A stretch of 14,376 nt of DNA from JARDZI01 sp041639705 (GTDB taxonomy: Bacteria > Bacillota > Clostridia > Clostridiales > Caloramatoraceae): the NCBI GenBank assembly GCA_041639705.1, contig JBEQBT010000065.1, forward strand, positions 1 to 14,376, given 5' to 3'. Below the pieces are notes generated by a model. That model had not been told where the DNA came from. It did no database searches and saw nothing but the letters and a program-made list of their open reading frames with translations. The translations under genes and the position numbers were made by a program. Below are positions 14,005 through 14,376 of this stretch, piece after piece; the first letter of the stretch is position 1; each line of letters opens with the position of its first letter.

Positions 14005-14154
14005 TTACATTATATATAATAAATCAGCCTTATTTAGCACGCAATTGTTATTAATTTCTTGTTGCATTATGGCTCCAATTGTATTAATATATATTTCACC
14101 GGCCGATTTTCAGGGGAGATACCTCGGGAGAGAAGTGCCAGTGAGAAAAGTATA
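14005..14154 (-). pseudogene. Possible decayed minus-strand coding fragment, unknown
   Basis: Read on the minus strand, one frame gives YTFLTGTSLPRYLP, a TGA (explicable as a Trp TGG to TGA change), then KSAGEIYINTIGAIMQQEIN and NNCVLNKADLLYIM before TAA at 14005-14007. The composition is protein-like across the stop, which is why I list it. I do not recognise the family. There is no start with a good ribosome binding site, and the upstream part is cut by a stop next to the rRNA promoter. Chance remains possible. Nothing else convincing is seen between 13930 and 14190. Confidence 0.25.
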
Positions 14155-14192
14155 TTAATACGAAATAATTCAAAAAAGTTTTCAGAATCCTA

Positions 14193-14224
14193 TTGACATA
14201 ATGTATGGCAGATGATAATATAAT
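14193..14224 (+). promoter_or_regulatory. rRNA operon promoter
   Basis: A consensus -35 TTGACA lies at 14193-14198. The -10 region is the run TGATAATATAATAA. TAATAT at 14216-14221 gives the standard 17-bp spacer, GATAAT at 14214 gives 15 and TATAAT at 14219 gives 20, so the exact -10 is uncertain. It lies about 130 bp before 16S. Confidence 0.7.
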
Positions 14225-14277
14225 AAATGTCGCTACGGTGATGTGAGCGATCTGAGAACCATTTCAAATTAATAATA

Positions 14278-14300
14278 TTGGTCCTTGAAAATTGAACAGT
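14278..14300 (+). promoter_or_regulatory. boxA-like antitermination sequence in the rRNA leader
   Basis: TGGTCCTTGAAAATTGAACA, from 14279, resembles the ...TCTTTGAAAAC... boxA-type sequences of Firmicutes rRNA leaders and spacers, where NusB/NusE (S10) bind. A short hairpin TCGCT/AGCGA (14230-14234, 14246-14250) precedes it. Confidence 0.55.
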
Positions 14301-14352
14301 AGAAAAGCGAGCGTACCATATAATTTTAATGAATGTAATGAGACTAGGATTT

Positions 14353-14376
14353 TAATTTAAGAGTTTGATCCTGGCT
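14353..14376 (+). rRNA. rrs: 16S ribosomal RNA, 5' end only (runs off window)
   Basis: The window ends in AGAGTTTGATCCTGGCT, the universal bacterial 16S 5' sequence (27F site). Aligned by eye to E. coli numbering, position 1 falls near 14353. Only about 24 nt are present. Confidence 0.95.

Noticed and set aside
13780..14158. Two plus-strand open frames of 73-79 codons
   Set aside because: They run across the palindromic repeat arms or low-complexity DNA, lack ribosome binding sites and have no protein-like pattern; likely chance openings.
13592..14190. Possible CRISPR array or integrase attachment site near the tRNA
   Set aside because: The repeats are few, inverted and irregularly spaced; no integrase gene or duplicated tRNA 3' end is present in the window.

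Overview
The window reads as low-GC Clostridia chromosome, probably Clostridiaceae. It is AT-rich, uses strong AGGAGG-type ribosome binding sites and short hairpin/T-tract terminators, and carries formate-tetrahydrofolate ligase. The run coaX, dusB, greA, lysS and then an rRNA operon is one I associate with clostridia. No gene here fixes the genus.

Layout, left to right. (1) The 3' end of ftsH and its terminator. (2) fhs, monocistronic, with its own terminator. (3) A small secreted helical protein, its terminator, then an OmpR-family response regulator and a sensor kinase that overlap by 4 nt. An 11-bp-periodic TTAATT triplet just upstream of the secreted protein's -10 looks like an OmpR/PhoB-type operator. 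(4) 5418-6811, a wrecked sodium-pumping methylmalonyl-CoA-decarboxylase-type operon. The carboxyltransferase (alpha) gene is a fragment with stops and a frameshift, the membrane beta gene is reduced to its last ~64 codons, and the gamma/delta-type membrane gene and the biotin carrier gene between them are intact. (5) coaX and dusB, then a terminator that includes the dusB stop codon. (6) Two abutting genes of unknown function. (7) A consensus promoter and a structured ~265-nt leader before greA-lysS, then a terminator. (8) tRNA-Asn(GUU) with its own promoter and terminator. (9) A gene-poor stretch with two unrelated inverted-repeat elements and a possible decayed minus-strand coding piece. (10) An rRNA promoter, a boxA-like leader and the first ~24 nt of 16S rRNA.

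Most of the window is housekeeping: membrane proteolysis, one-carbon metabolism, CoA synthesis, tRNA modification and charging, transcript elongation, and rRNA/tRNA. The parts that deserve attention are the selectively eroded decarboxylase operon, the secreted-protein/two-component module with its candidate operator, the unknown gene pair at 8937-10661, and the greA leader, which has mutually exclusive pairings. I see no CRISPR array, prophage, intact transposase or defence system.
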